From the NCBI RefSeq assembly GCF_009908295.1, contig NZ_JAAALO010000001.1, positions 868,001 to 932,000 of the forward strand: a DNA stretch of 64,000 nt, given 5' to 3'. This DNA is from Micromonospora rubida (GTDB taxonomy: Bacteria; Actinomycetota; Actinomycetes; Mycobacteriales; Micromonosporaceae). Every line of letters begins with the position of its first letter. Within the stretch, counting starts at the first letter, position 1. Position numbers and translations under genes: made by a program. Shown here in pieces: positions 18,353 through 30,300 of this stretch. Below the pieces are notes generated by a model that worked only from the letters and a program-made list of their open reading frames with translations, did not search any database and was not told the DNA's origin.

Positions 18353-21300
18353 CGGGCCGCCCGCCGCTGCAACTCCGCGAGCGCGTCGTCCACCCGGACC
18401 GTGCCGTCGCGCAGTCCCGCCAGCAACGCCCCGAGTCCGTTCGAGGCCGAGTTGCCGGCCCCGTTCGAGGCCGGGCGATCGGCCCCGTTCGAGGCCGGAC
18501 CGCCGGTCCCGTTCGAGGCCGGGCCGGGCGTCCCGCCCCCGTTCGGCGTCGGTTCCGTCCCGTCCCCTGGGTGTGTCGGCAGCGGCCCGTACGCGTCGAA
18601 GACCGCCCGCGCCACCGCCCGCACCGTCTTCCCCACACCGAACATCCGGGCCGGTACGGTCACGCCGTAGTCGGCGCCGAGGCGGCGACTGAGCCGGCGC
18701 AGGCCCAGCGAGTCCACCCCCGCGTCGGAAAGCACCCGGTCCAGCGGGAGCCGGCCGGGCTGCGTCCCCAGGTGCGCGGCGAGCAGCGCGCGCACGTGCT
18801 CGCGTACTGCGGCTTCGGCGTCACCGTCGTCAAGCGGTGGTGCCGACCCGCCGCCCGGCGTCGGCGCGACCGGGTCGGCCTCGACCGCCGGAACCGCTTC
18901 GGCGGCCCGGACGGGTTCGGCTGCCCGGCCGGGCTCGGCGGATCGGACGGGCTCGGCGGATCGGACGGCGACGTCAGGTGCCTCGTCGGCGGCCGCGACC
19001 AGGCCCGACTCGGCGGCCTGCACCTGGTCGAACCGCGCCCCCGGGGTGAGCCAGTAGCTCTCCCGGGCGAACGGGTAGGTCGGTGCTGGCACCCGCCTCG
19101 GGAGCGGGCCCGGCCACAGGTCGGCCCAGTCGATCGGAGCGCCGCCGACCCAGAGCCGGGCCAGCTTGTCCAGCCGGCCGGAGCCCACCACGGCACGCAG
19201 GTACTGACGTCCCTCGGTCCCGTCCAGCAGGAAGGCCGTCGCGCCGTCCCGGCCATCCCCGGCGAAGACGCCCGGCGGGTCCTCACCGGCCAGCCAGGCC
19301 GTGAGGCCGGCCGCCAGCGCCGGTGTCCCGTCCGCGACCACGGCGAGACGCTCGGCACGCTCGTCGCGCCCGGTCTGCAGGGTGTAGGCGAGAGCGGCCG
19401 GATCGACGTCCGTGCTGTCCCGGGCCCAACGGGCGAGTCGCTCCGCATAGCCGCGCAGCCGCTCGGCGTCCCGCGCCGACAGGACGAAGAGGTACGGACC
19501 GGCGGGGCCGGCGGCCGGCTCGGCCGGGTACTCCTCGATCACGACGTGCGCGTTGACGCCCCCGAGCCCGAACGAACTCACGCCGGCCCGCAGCGGCGCC
19601 CTGGTGCCGTCGGGAGCCGGCAGCCGCCGCCACGGCTCCCGGCCGCGCAGCACGCGCAGCGGGGTCCCGTCGAGGCGGAGGTGTGGGTTGAGGGTGTCGA
19701 GGTGCACGTTGCCGGGGATCTCCCGGTGCCGCAGCGCCAGCAGCACCTTGATCAGGCCGGTGACGCCCGCTGCCGCCTCCAGGTGCCCGGTGTTGGTCTT
19801 CACCGCGCCGAGCGCGACGTGCGGCTCGACACAGACCGCGCCGTGGTCGGCGTAGAGCTGGGCGAACGCCGACTTCAGGCCCTCCACCTCGATCGGATCG
19901 CCAAGTTCCGTGCCGGTGCCGTGGGTCTCGACGTAGGTGACGGTCCTCGGGTCCACCCCCGCGCTGTGGTGCGCCCTGACGATGCAGGCCGCCTGGGCGT
20001 CCGGGTTCGGCGCGGTAAGCGAGTTGGTGCGTCCCCCGTGGTTGACCGCGCTTCCCCGCAGCACCGCGTGGATGACGTCGCCGTCGGCGATCGCCGCGCC
20101 GAGGCGCTTCAGCACCACCACCCCGACGCCCTCGGCGCGGGCGATGCCGTTGGCCCGCGCGTCGAAGGTGCGGCAACGGCCATCCGGGCTGAGCATGTCG
20201 GCCTGACTCATGTCCACGAAGAGCGTCGGCGACGTGATCACGTTCACCCCGCCCGCGAGGGCGATCCGGCAGTCGCCGTGCCGGATGGCCTCGGCCGCCC
20301 GGTGCACGGCGACCAGCGAGGACGAGCACGCGGTGTCGATGGTCTCGCTCGGCCCGTGGATGTCCAGCAGGTACGAGACCCGGTTGGACATGATCGCGTG
20401 TGCCCGGCCGACGGTGTTGTACCCGTCGAGCGGGACGCCGAGGGCGTGCTGGAGCTCGAAGTAGTCGTACGTGCCGCTGCCGATGAAGACGCCCGTGTCC
20501 GTGCCGGCCAGTGCGGACGGCCGGATTCCGGCGTTCTCGATCGCTGTCCAGGCGGCCTCCAGCACGAGCCGGTGCTGTGGGTCCATCGCCACCGCCTCGG
20601 TGGCCGAGATGCCGAAGAACTCCGGGTCGAACAGGTCGACGCCGCGCAGGAACCCGCCCCATCTGGCCGTCGTGCGGAACTGCCCCGGCTCCGGTTCCCC
20701 GTGGATGCGTCGCCAGTCCCAGCGGTCCGGCGGGATCTCGGTGACCAGGTCGTCGCCGGCCACCAGGTGGGCCCAGAACTCGTCCAGGTCGTCGGAGCCC
20801 GGCAGCAGGCCGGCCATCCCGACGATCGCGACGGCGTTCGGCTCGGCGGCGTACGGCGGCGGTTCGATCACGGCCGCCGTCCGCGCCGCCCCAGCGGCCG
20901 ACGCGGCGAGAACCGGAGCGGCGGACAGGCCAGGAACCGGAGCGGAGGTAAGGCCGGGAGCCGGAGCGGCGGACGCGGCGGGAGCCTGACCGGCGGACGG
21001 GCCGGGAGCCGGAGCGGGCGCCGGAGCGGCGGGCGCGGCGGGAAGGGTCGACACCGCCGGGGCGGGAGGCGGCGTGGGCGTTGCGGTGCGGGAGTGGTGC
21101 GCCGAGAGGCCGGCGGCGCACTCCCGGATGATCTTGTTGATCAGGTCCTTCGCCGTGGCCACGCCGAAGAACGCCGCCGGGGTGAGATCGAGGTCCCACC
21201 GCGCGTTCACCCGGTGACTCAGTCGGGTGTACATGATCGAGTCGAAGCCGAAACGGCTGAGCTGGTCGTCCGGCCCCAACTCGGCCGGCCGCACCCCGGC

Positions 21301-24300
21301 CACGTCCCGCACCAGCGCCAGCAGTTCGGCGGCGACCGGGTCGCGCCACGGCTCGTCCTCGCCGGCCGCCTGGACGCCGATGTCGCCGAGGAAGTCGTCG
21401 GTGCCCGACACCACTGCCACTTGAACCTCCTGCCGGCCGAGCACCCTGCTCAGCGCGTCGAATCCCGCCTCCGGGGCGAGCGGGTGGACACCTGCCGCGG
21501 CCAGTCGGTCGCGGTGGCGCTCGGTCAGCGCCGATCCGGACCAGGAACCCCAGTTCAGGACCCGCACCGGGTACGGCAGCCGGTCGGCCAGCGCCGTCCC
21601 GATCGCGTCCTGGCCGGTGCATCCCGCGGCGTACGCCGCCTGACCCGGGTTGCCGAGGAAGGACTGCACCGATGAGAAGATCGCGAGGAAGTCCAGCCGG
21701 CGTCCGGCGAGCGCCTCGGCCAGCGCCAGGGCGGTCCGGGTCTTCGCGGCCAGGCTCTCGACGAACCACGTCTCGTCCATGGCGGCCAGGGACCGGTCAC
21801 CCCGCACGGTTACCGAGTGCAGGACGCCGTGCACCTCGCCGACCTGGTCGAACACCGCACGCAGCAGGGTCGGGTCGGTGGCATCCGCCTGGCGGACGTC
21901 GACCAGGGTGCCGGACGGGTCCAGCCGCCTGATCCGGGCGGCCCGGACGGCGTCCGGGCGGGACCTCCCGACGAGGACGACCCGGGCCCGGTGCCGGCGG
22001 ACGAGGTGCTCGGCGACGTCCAGGCCGACGTCACCCGTGCCGCCGACGAGCACGTAGGTGCCGCCGTCGCGCAACACCGGTGCGACCGGCACCGTGTCGT
22101 CCAGCGGTCGCAGCACCTGCCTGTACCACCGTCCGGCGCGGTACGCGTAGTCCCCGGGGACCGCGACCCGCAGGGTGGTGGGGTCACCCGGCCCCACGTC
22201 CACGGCGCTGACCCGCCAGCGCTCGCACTCGCGGCGCACCGACATCACCAGGCCGCGTACGGCCGCGCAGACCGGGTCGGTGATCGGCCCGTCCACCGCC
22301 ACCGCGTTCCTGGTCACGACGGTCAGGGCGAGCTCACCGGCCGCTGCGGGACGGGACTGGAGGTGCTCGACGAGCCGGAACAGATCGAGGACCGCGGACT
22401 CGCCCCCGGTGACCACGGCGTGCACCGTGGCCGGTGTCGGCAGCGACTCCAGCGGCACACCGCTCACGCGGTGGACCTCCGCCGAGGGGAACTCGTCGCA
22501 GCCGAGCACCCACACCGGGCCGGGGACCGGACCGCGCGCGGTCAGCTCGCCGATCTGCTGCCACCGGGGCGCGTACGTCCGCACCGGCGGGGCCGGGACG
22601 TCCGTCTCCGCCGGCCGGCGCCAGTCGTCGACCCAGCACCCGCGACGCTCGAACGGATAGGTGGGCAACGGAATCAGCCCGCCGCCGTCGGGCCAGTCCA
22701 CCTGCTCGCCCATCACCCATCGGTCGGCGATCGCCGGGCCGTCGGGGCGGGCCAGGGCGGGATGGTCCCCGGCACCGTCGATGACGGCCGACAACGCGGC
22801 GACGAGGGTCCCCCGGTCGGCGGCGGTCACCGCGAGCCGTTCGCCCATCGCGTCCCGGCCGTGCTGCAGCGTGTGCGCCACATCCGCGAGGGCAGGCACC
22901 CGGCCGTCGGGCGCGACGTTCAGCGCACGGCCGTCGGGCGCACCGTTCAGGAAGGCGCGCAACGCGGTCGCGTACCGGCGCAACGCGTCCGGCGTGCGGG
23001 CCGACAACGGAAACACCCAGGGGCCGGCCGACCGGGTCGGAACCGGCGCGGACGTCGCCTCCTCCAGCACCACGTGCGCGTTCACCCCGCCGTAGCCGAA
23101 CGAGCTGACCCCCGCCCGCCGTGGGCCGCCGGCCGGGCGCGGCCACGGAGTCGCCGTGCGGACCAGGTGGAACGGGCCGCCGTCGAGACGCAGGTGCGGG
23201 TTCGGCTCCCGAAGACCGGCCAGGGGCGGCAGGACGCCGTGCTCCATGGCCAGCAGCACCTTGAGCACTCCGGCTATGCCTGCGGCGGACTCCAGGTGGC
23301 CGATGTTCGCCTTGACCGCACCCACACCGCAGAACGGCTCGGTGAGTGGCTGGCCGCCACGGCGGCGCAGAAGTTCGTCGAACGCCAGGCGCAGACCGTT
23401 GATCTCGACCGGGTCGCCGAGTTCCGTACCCGTGCCGTGGGTCTCCAGGTAGCCCACCGTCGTGGGATCGCTGCCGGCGCGCTCGTGGGCACGCACGATC
23501 ATCTCGGCCTGCGCGACCGGGTTCGGGGCGGTCAGTGACCGCGCCCGGCCCCCGTGGTTGACCGCCGTCCCGCGCAGCCAGGCCCGGACCCGGTGCCGGC
23601 GGGCCCGCCGCGCGCCGGTCAGGACCACGAGCCCGAGCCCCTCGCCCCGCACGAAGCCGTCGGCCCCGGCGTCGAAGGACTGGCACCGCCCGGACGGGCT
23701 GAGCATCCCGGTGCGGCTGAGCAGGACGTGGTTCTGTGGCGACAGGATGAGGTTCACCCCACCGGCGACCGCGATCTCGCACTCCCCCGCCCGGATCGCC
23801 TCGGCGGCCCGGTGCAGCGCGACCAGGGAACTGGAGCACCCGGTGTTGACCGGCTCGCTCGGCCCATGCAGGTCGAGCAGGTAGGACACCCGGTTGACCA
23901 GGATGGAGTGGGCGGTCGCGGTGGCCGCGTGGGCGTCGACCGGTACGCCCGCGGCGCGCCGCACCTCCTCGTAGTCGCTGGATCCGGCACCGATGAAGAG
24001 GCCGACGTCGCTGCCCGCGAGCGTGCCCGGCGCCAGGCCGGCGTCCTCCAGGGCGGTCCACACGCCCTGGAGCACCAGCCGCTGCTGCGGATCCATGCCG
24101 TCGGCCTCGTGCGGCGAGACGCCGAAGAACAACGGGTCGAACATGTCGACGTCGTGGATGAACCCGCCGCGACGGGCGTGGACGTCCTCCGGAAGGGAAC
24201 GCCAGTCCCACCGGCTCGGGGGCACATCGGTCACCAGGTCCGCGCCGGCGACCAGGTGGTCCCAGAACTCGGCCAGGTCGCGGCTGCCCGGCAGCCTCGC

Positions 24301-27300
24301 GGCCACGCCGATCACCGCGATCGGCTCGTCGGTGTCCGACCGCGCCGCGCCCCCCAGCCCCGACACCGCCCCCGACACGTCGACAACGGACGCCGGCACG
24401 TCGACAGCGGGCGCAGGCACCTCGACAACGGACGCCGGCACCTCGACAACGGACGCCGGCACCTCGACAACGGGCGCAGGCGGCTGTGGCTGTGGCTGTG
24501 GCTGACGATCCGCCGTGGCCGGTGCCGTCGGCGCGGCCGCGTACCGGGCGGCGAGCAGGTCCGCGTGGTCACCGGCGAGCCGGTCGACCAGCGCCCGCAG
24601 GGTGGCCGTCTCGTAGAACAGCGCCGGCGTCACATCGAACCCGAACTCGTCGTTGAGGCGTCCGGCGAGGAGGCTGTAGCTCACCGAGTCGAACCCGTAG
24701 TCGCCGATCTCCCGGTCGAGGTCGAGGTCTTCTCGCGGAATGCCCGACGCCTCGCAGGTCAGGGCCAGGATCTCGGCGGTGAACGGGGCGCGGGCGTCGC
24801 TCACCGACCGGAGGGCGGGGCCCGCCGTGGCCACGACGACGTGCTGGAGGTTGCGGGTCGTCTGGCCGGCGCCGGGGATTGGGACCACCGGCCCGTAGCC
24901 GGACCGACACAGCAGCGCGGTCCAACCGGCCACGTCCAGCAGCGGCGACCCGGGCAGGCGGAGTTCCGGGTCGGTCTGCGCCCACCATCCGTCGAAGAGC
25001 CCGTACGTGACCGTGGCCGGCAGCGTGACGGCGGTCAGCTCGTTGAGCAGCAACTGGCCCCCGGTACGCAGCACGGCGCGCAGGTGCCGCACGGCGCGGC
25101 CCACGTCCGAGGTGGCGTGCAGAACGTTGGCACCGACCGCGAGGTCGAAGCCGTCCGCCGGGAAACCCTGCGTGACCAGGTCGGTGTCGAGGTCGAGCCG
25201 CTTGAACCGTACGAACGGGTGCGCTGCGCCGAACTCCCGCCGGCCGTGCGCGAGGAACGCGACGGACAGGTCGGTGTACCAGTAGTCCAGGTGCTCCCCG
25301 TACGGGCTCAGGGCGCGGAGCAGGCCGGCGGACGTTCCTCCGGTGCCCGAGCCGACCTCCAGGACGCTGATCCGCTCACCGGCGGGCAGTTCCGCCAACC
25401 GTTGCTCGACGTGCGCGACGAGCCGCGCCGTGAGCAGGTCGTTGTAGAGGTCGCTGATGGGGTTTCCCCGGTACACCGCCTCCATGAGCGACGTGCCGGA
25501 CGCGGGGAAGAGCAGGTCCGTGGCGAGCAGGTCGCCCCGCAGCAGCTCCGGATAGCGGTCGAGGCAGAGCGCCAGCAGCCGGACGAAGACCGCGTTCCGT
25601 GGATTGGCCTCGGCCAGTTCCCCGAGCCGACGGACGTGCCCGCCGACACCAGCACCGACGCCGGCACCAGCACCAACACCAACACCAACACCAGCCAACG
25701 CGGCCGGAGTCGGCCGGTACCGCCCGTCGCGCACCGTCAGCAGGCCCGCTCCGGCGAGCATGGTCGTCAGGGTCCGCATCAGCGGGCCGTACCGAGGCAC
25801 GACGCCCACCCGTCGGGCGATCTCGTCGGCGTCGGGGTCCGGTCCGTCCCACGCGCCCATCTCGCCGAGCAGGGCGAGCAGGGCCTCCCGGGCGATCGCC
25901 GCCAGCTGCCCGTCCAGCGCGTGGAAGTCCGCCACCACCCGAAGGTCGGCGGCGCTCAGCGGCCCGCCGGGGGGCGGCGTCTCCGGGGTCGGCGGTCCGG
26001 CCGCGCCCATCCGCTCGCGCAGCTCGGCGGTGCCGGGCACGACGACGACCTGGGGCGTCGGCTGCCGCAGCGCGTCCACGAACGCGGCGAAGCCCGCCTC
26101 GGGGGTGATGGATCGGAATCCGGCGGCGGTGAGGCGACCCCGGTGCGTGTCGTCGGCGACGGACCCGACGGTCCCCCAGAACCCCCAGTTGATCGCCCGC
26201 ACGGGGTACGGCAGGCGACCGTCGAGCGAGTGGGCGTAGGCGTCGAGGAACGTGGAGCCAGCCGCGTAGTTCGCCAGCCCGGGATCGCCCAGGAACGACT
26301 GCGCGGAGGAGAAGAAGACCAGGAAGTCCAGCGGCCGCCCGCGCAGCACGTCGACGAGGGTGGCCGCGACGGCGGACTTGGCCGCCAGGCTCTCCCCGAG
26401 CTCAGTGTCGGACAGGTTGCGTACCAGGCGGTCCCGCTGGACCATCGCCGCGTGCACGACGCCGTGCACCGTGCCGGCCTCGTCGAGGGCCGCCCCGAGC
26501 TGCCGGGCGTCGGTGGCGTCGGCCCGTACGTAACGGATCCGGTCGCCGAGGTCCGCCTCGGCGCGGTCCCGACGGGCCACGAGCACGACGTCCGCGTCCC
26601 ACTCGGTGACGAGTTGCCGGGCAAGGGCCAGACCGATGCCACCCGCACCGCCGATGATCACGTACCGGCCGCCGCGACGGACCGGGAGGGAACCGTCCAC
26701 GGCCGGGGCGGGGCGCAGGGCCTGCTGGTGGCGGAGGGTCCCGGTGTACGCGACGCGGGTGCCCCGGGGGCCCGCCGTCACCAGTGCCGCCGACAGGCGG
26801 GCCGGGTCGAGGTCGAGGGTCGAGACCGACCAGCCGGGGTGCTCGTTCTCCAGCACCCGGGCGAAGCCGACAACCCCGGCGGCGTACGGGTCGGTCACGG
26901 TCCGGCCCGGCGCGGCGGTGGCCCCGGCGGTCACCACCACCCAGTCGAGCGCGGGTACGTCCGCCCACTGGCGCGCGTACCGGGAGAACGCGCGGACGCC
27001 GGCGGCCTCGGCGCGCGCGACCCGGTCCGCCTCGCACCCGGCGGTGCCCGTCGCGCCGACGAGGAGATAGACCAGGCGCGGCGTGCCGGTGACCGGTGCG
27101 CCGATCTCGGCGAGGACGGCCCCGTCGTGCCGGGCGGCCAGCTCCCCGGCCAGACCGGCGTGACCGGGCGCGTGGAGCACGACGACCGGGCCGGCCGGCG
27201 TGGGGAGCCCGGCGGGCGGCGGGCGGACCTCCCAGGAGGGGATGTCCAGGGTGGGGCGCTCCGCGGCGGCCGACGCGGGTGCGGCGGGCGCCGGGTCGAC

Positions 27301-30300
27301 CCAGCAGCGCACCCGCGCGAACGGGTAGTTCGGCAGCGCCACCTTCCGCGGCCTGCGGCCGGACCGCAGCTCACGCCAGTTCGGCGCGGCGCCCGCCGCC
27401 CATGCCTCGGCCAGGACGCGCGGGTCGCGGGAGTCGGGAACGGCGACCGTGGTGCGGTCCGGGACCGTACCCCGATACCCGTCCACCACCGAGCCGTCCA
27501 GGAAGGCGCGCAGTGCCGACCGCAGCTCGTCCAGGTCGGCGGCGACCACGGCGAGCCGCTCGGCCATGGCCTCCCGGCCGACCTGGGTCGTGTACGCGAG
27601 GTCCGCGAGCGAGACGCGTGAGCGGGTTCTCGACGTGAGGGCGGCGGCGAGCCCGGTCAGCGTCGAGCGGGCGTCGACGTGCGGTGCCCGACCGGGGTGC
27701 CGCTCCGCCAGCGCGCCGGCCAGCCTGCGCAGATCGTCCGCGTCGAGGCCGAGTTCGTCGAGTTCCGCGTCCGGATCGGCACCGGAGAGGCCGGCGAGCT
27801 CCGCCAGCCAGGTGACATGGTCGGCCGCCGGCAGATCCAGGTACCGCTCGGCGAGGGCGCGCAGGGCCTGCGGGGTACGGGCGGAGAGCAGCACCACCTG
27901 CGGGCCGGTGGTGGGCTCGTCGTTCACCGGTGGCTCCGCGAACTCCTCCACGATGACGTGCGCGTTCGCGCCGCCCGCGCCGAACGCGCTGATGCCGGCG
28001 CGGCGCGGCGTACCGGGCTCGACCGGCCACGGCGTGAGGCCCCGCTGCACCCGCAGCCCGGTCGCGCCCCAGTCGATGCCCTCGTTCGCCGGGTCGGCGT
28101 GCAGCGACGGGACCAGGGTGCGGTGGCGCAGTTGGAGCAGGACCTTCGTCAGGCCGGCGACACCCGCCGCGGACTCCAGGTGACCGATCCCGGACTTCAC
28201 CGACCCCAACCGGCACCCGGCCGCGCCGAAGACCTGGCTCAACGCCGCGATCTCGACGGGGTCGCCGAGCGCCGTGCCCGTGCCGTGCGCCTCGACGTAG
28301 CCGATCGTGGCCGGGTCGACGTCCGCCCGCTGGAGCGCCCGCCGGACCACGTCGGCCTGCGCGACCGGGTTCGGCGCGAAGAAGCCGCTGCCGCGCCCGC
28401 CGTGGTTCACGGCGCTGCCCTTGATCACGGCGAGGACGCGATCGCCGTCCGCCAGCGCCCGGGCCAACGGCTTGAGCACGACGACGCCGACGCCCTCCCC
28501 GGGCACGTAGCCGTCGCCGCCGGCCCCGAAGGACCGGCACCGGCCGTCCGAGGAGACGAAGCCGACCTGGCTCAGGTGCAGGTACTTGTACGGGTGGACG
28601 ATCACGTTCACGCCACCGGCGAAGGCCAGCTCGCACTCGCCGGAACGGAGGCTCTCGCAGGCGAGGTGCAGCGCGGTCAGCGACGACGAGCACATCGTGT
28701 CCAGCGCCAGGCTGGGCCCACGCAGGTCGAGGAAGTAGGAGAGGCGGTTCGCCACCGCCGAGGAGAACGACGTCGGCAACACCGGCAGCCGGTGTTCGGC
28801 GCCCAGCCCGAGCATCTGGTACTGGGCGAACATCACCCCGGCGAAGACCCCCACCTGGCGACCGGCGACGTCGGCCCGGGTCAGCCCGGCATCCTCCAGC
28901 GCGTGCCAGGCCGCCTGGAGGAACAGCCGCTCCTGCGGGTCCATGGCCGCCGCCTCACGCGGCGTGATCCGGAAGAACGCGGGATCGAACTCGTCGATCC
29001 CGTCCAGGAACGCGCCCCACTTGCTGTACGACCGCCCCGGGGTCCGGTCCGGCTCGTAGAAGCCGGCCAGCGCCCACCGGGTCTGCGGGATCTCGGTCAC
29101 GCAGTCGCGCCCCCCGCGCAGGTTCGCCCAGAACTCGTCGAGGCTCTCGGCCATCGGGTACCGGCCCGCGACGCCGACGACGGCGATGTCGGCGGCAGCC
29201 ACCGGCACGTCCCCGCCCACCGCCTTCGCGGTCGTCGCCTTCGCGGTCGTCGCCTTCGCGGTCGTCGCCTTCGCGGTCGGCCCGGTCGGCGTCGGGTCCG
29301 TCGGCGTGACGGGTGGCGCGGGAGCCGCGTCCGTCGGCCCCGCAGTGGCGGCGAGAAGGCCGAGCGACCCGCGTGCCAGCTCCGGGTCGCCGTGCAGCAC
29401 GACCACCTCCGTCCCGGGGAACCCGACCACCCGCTCGAACACGGCAAGGCCGTCCGCCGTCGGCAGCGGCACCTGGCCCTGGCGGCGGAAGAGCGCCTCC
29501 GTCGCCGCGTCGGTACGCATCCCCCCGTGCGCCCAGAGCGGCCAGGCGACGGAGGTGAACCCACGCTCACGCGCGTAGGCGTCGAGGAACGCGTTGGCCG
29601 CCGCGTAGTCGGACTGCCCCACGTTGCCGGTCACGCCGGTCAGCGAGGAGAAGACGACGAAGAAGTCGAGGCGCAGGTGGCGGGTCGCCTCGTCGAGGAG
29701 CACGGTTCCCCGCACCTTCGGCGCGAGCACCGCCGACACGTCCGCACCGGACTTGCCGGGCAGCAGTCCGTCGCGCAGGACGCCGGCCGCGTGCACGACG
29801 CCGTCCAGCCGGCCGTGCCGGGCGAGCACTCCGGCGACCATGTCGTCCACCTCGGAGCGTACGGTCACGTCGGTCGGGACGAACTCCACGTCCAGCGGCC
29901 CTCCCGGTGCGGTGCGTCCCGCCAGGACGACCGTGGCACCCCGAGCGCTCAGCCACCCGGCCAGCGACCGTCCGATGCCGCCCGCCCCACCGGTGATCAG
30001 GTAGACGCCGTCGAGGTGGCGCGGGGGCCGGTCGTGGAGGTCCAGGTCGCGGTAGCGGCGGACGTGCCGCCGCCCCTGTACGTGCCGCACCCAGACGTCG
30101 CGGTCGTCCCCGAACTCCGCGAGCAGCGCGGCGGGATCGGGTACGTCGTCGCTCTCCACGGCCGTCACCACGAGCCTCGGCTGCTCCAGGCGTACGGTCC
30201 GGGCCAGTCCCGCCACGGCGGCGGCGACCGGTGGCGCGGCCACGTGCACCACCCGTGCCGGCGCCCCGGTGAGCGCCTGCGCCAGGGCGAGCACCTCGCG

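Noticed and set aside
21390..26700. KR domains lacking the conserved Asn (YAAGS, YAAGC) as inactive
   Set aside because: This variation is common in functional trans-AT KR domains; the catalytic Ser and Tyr and the NADPH glycines are present.
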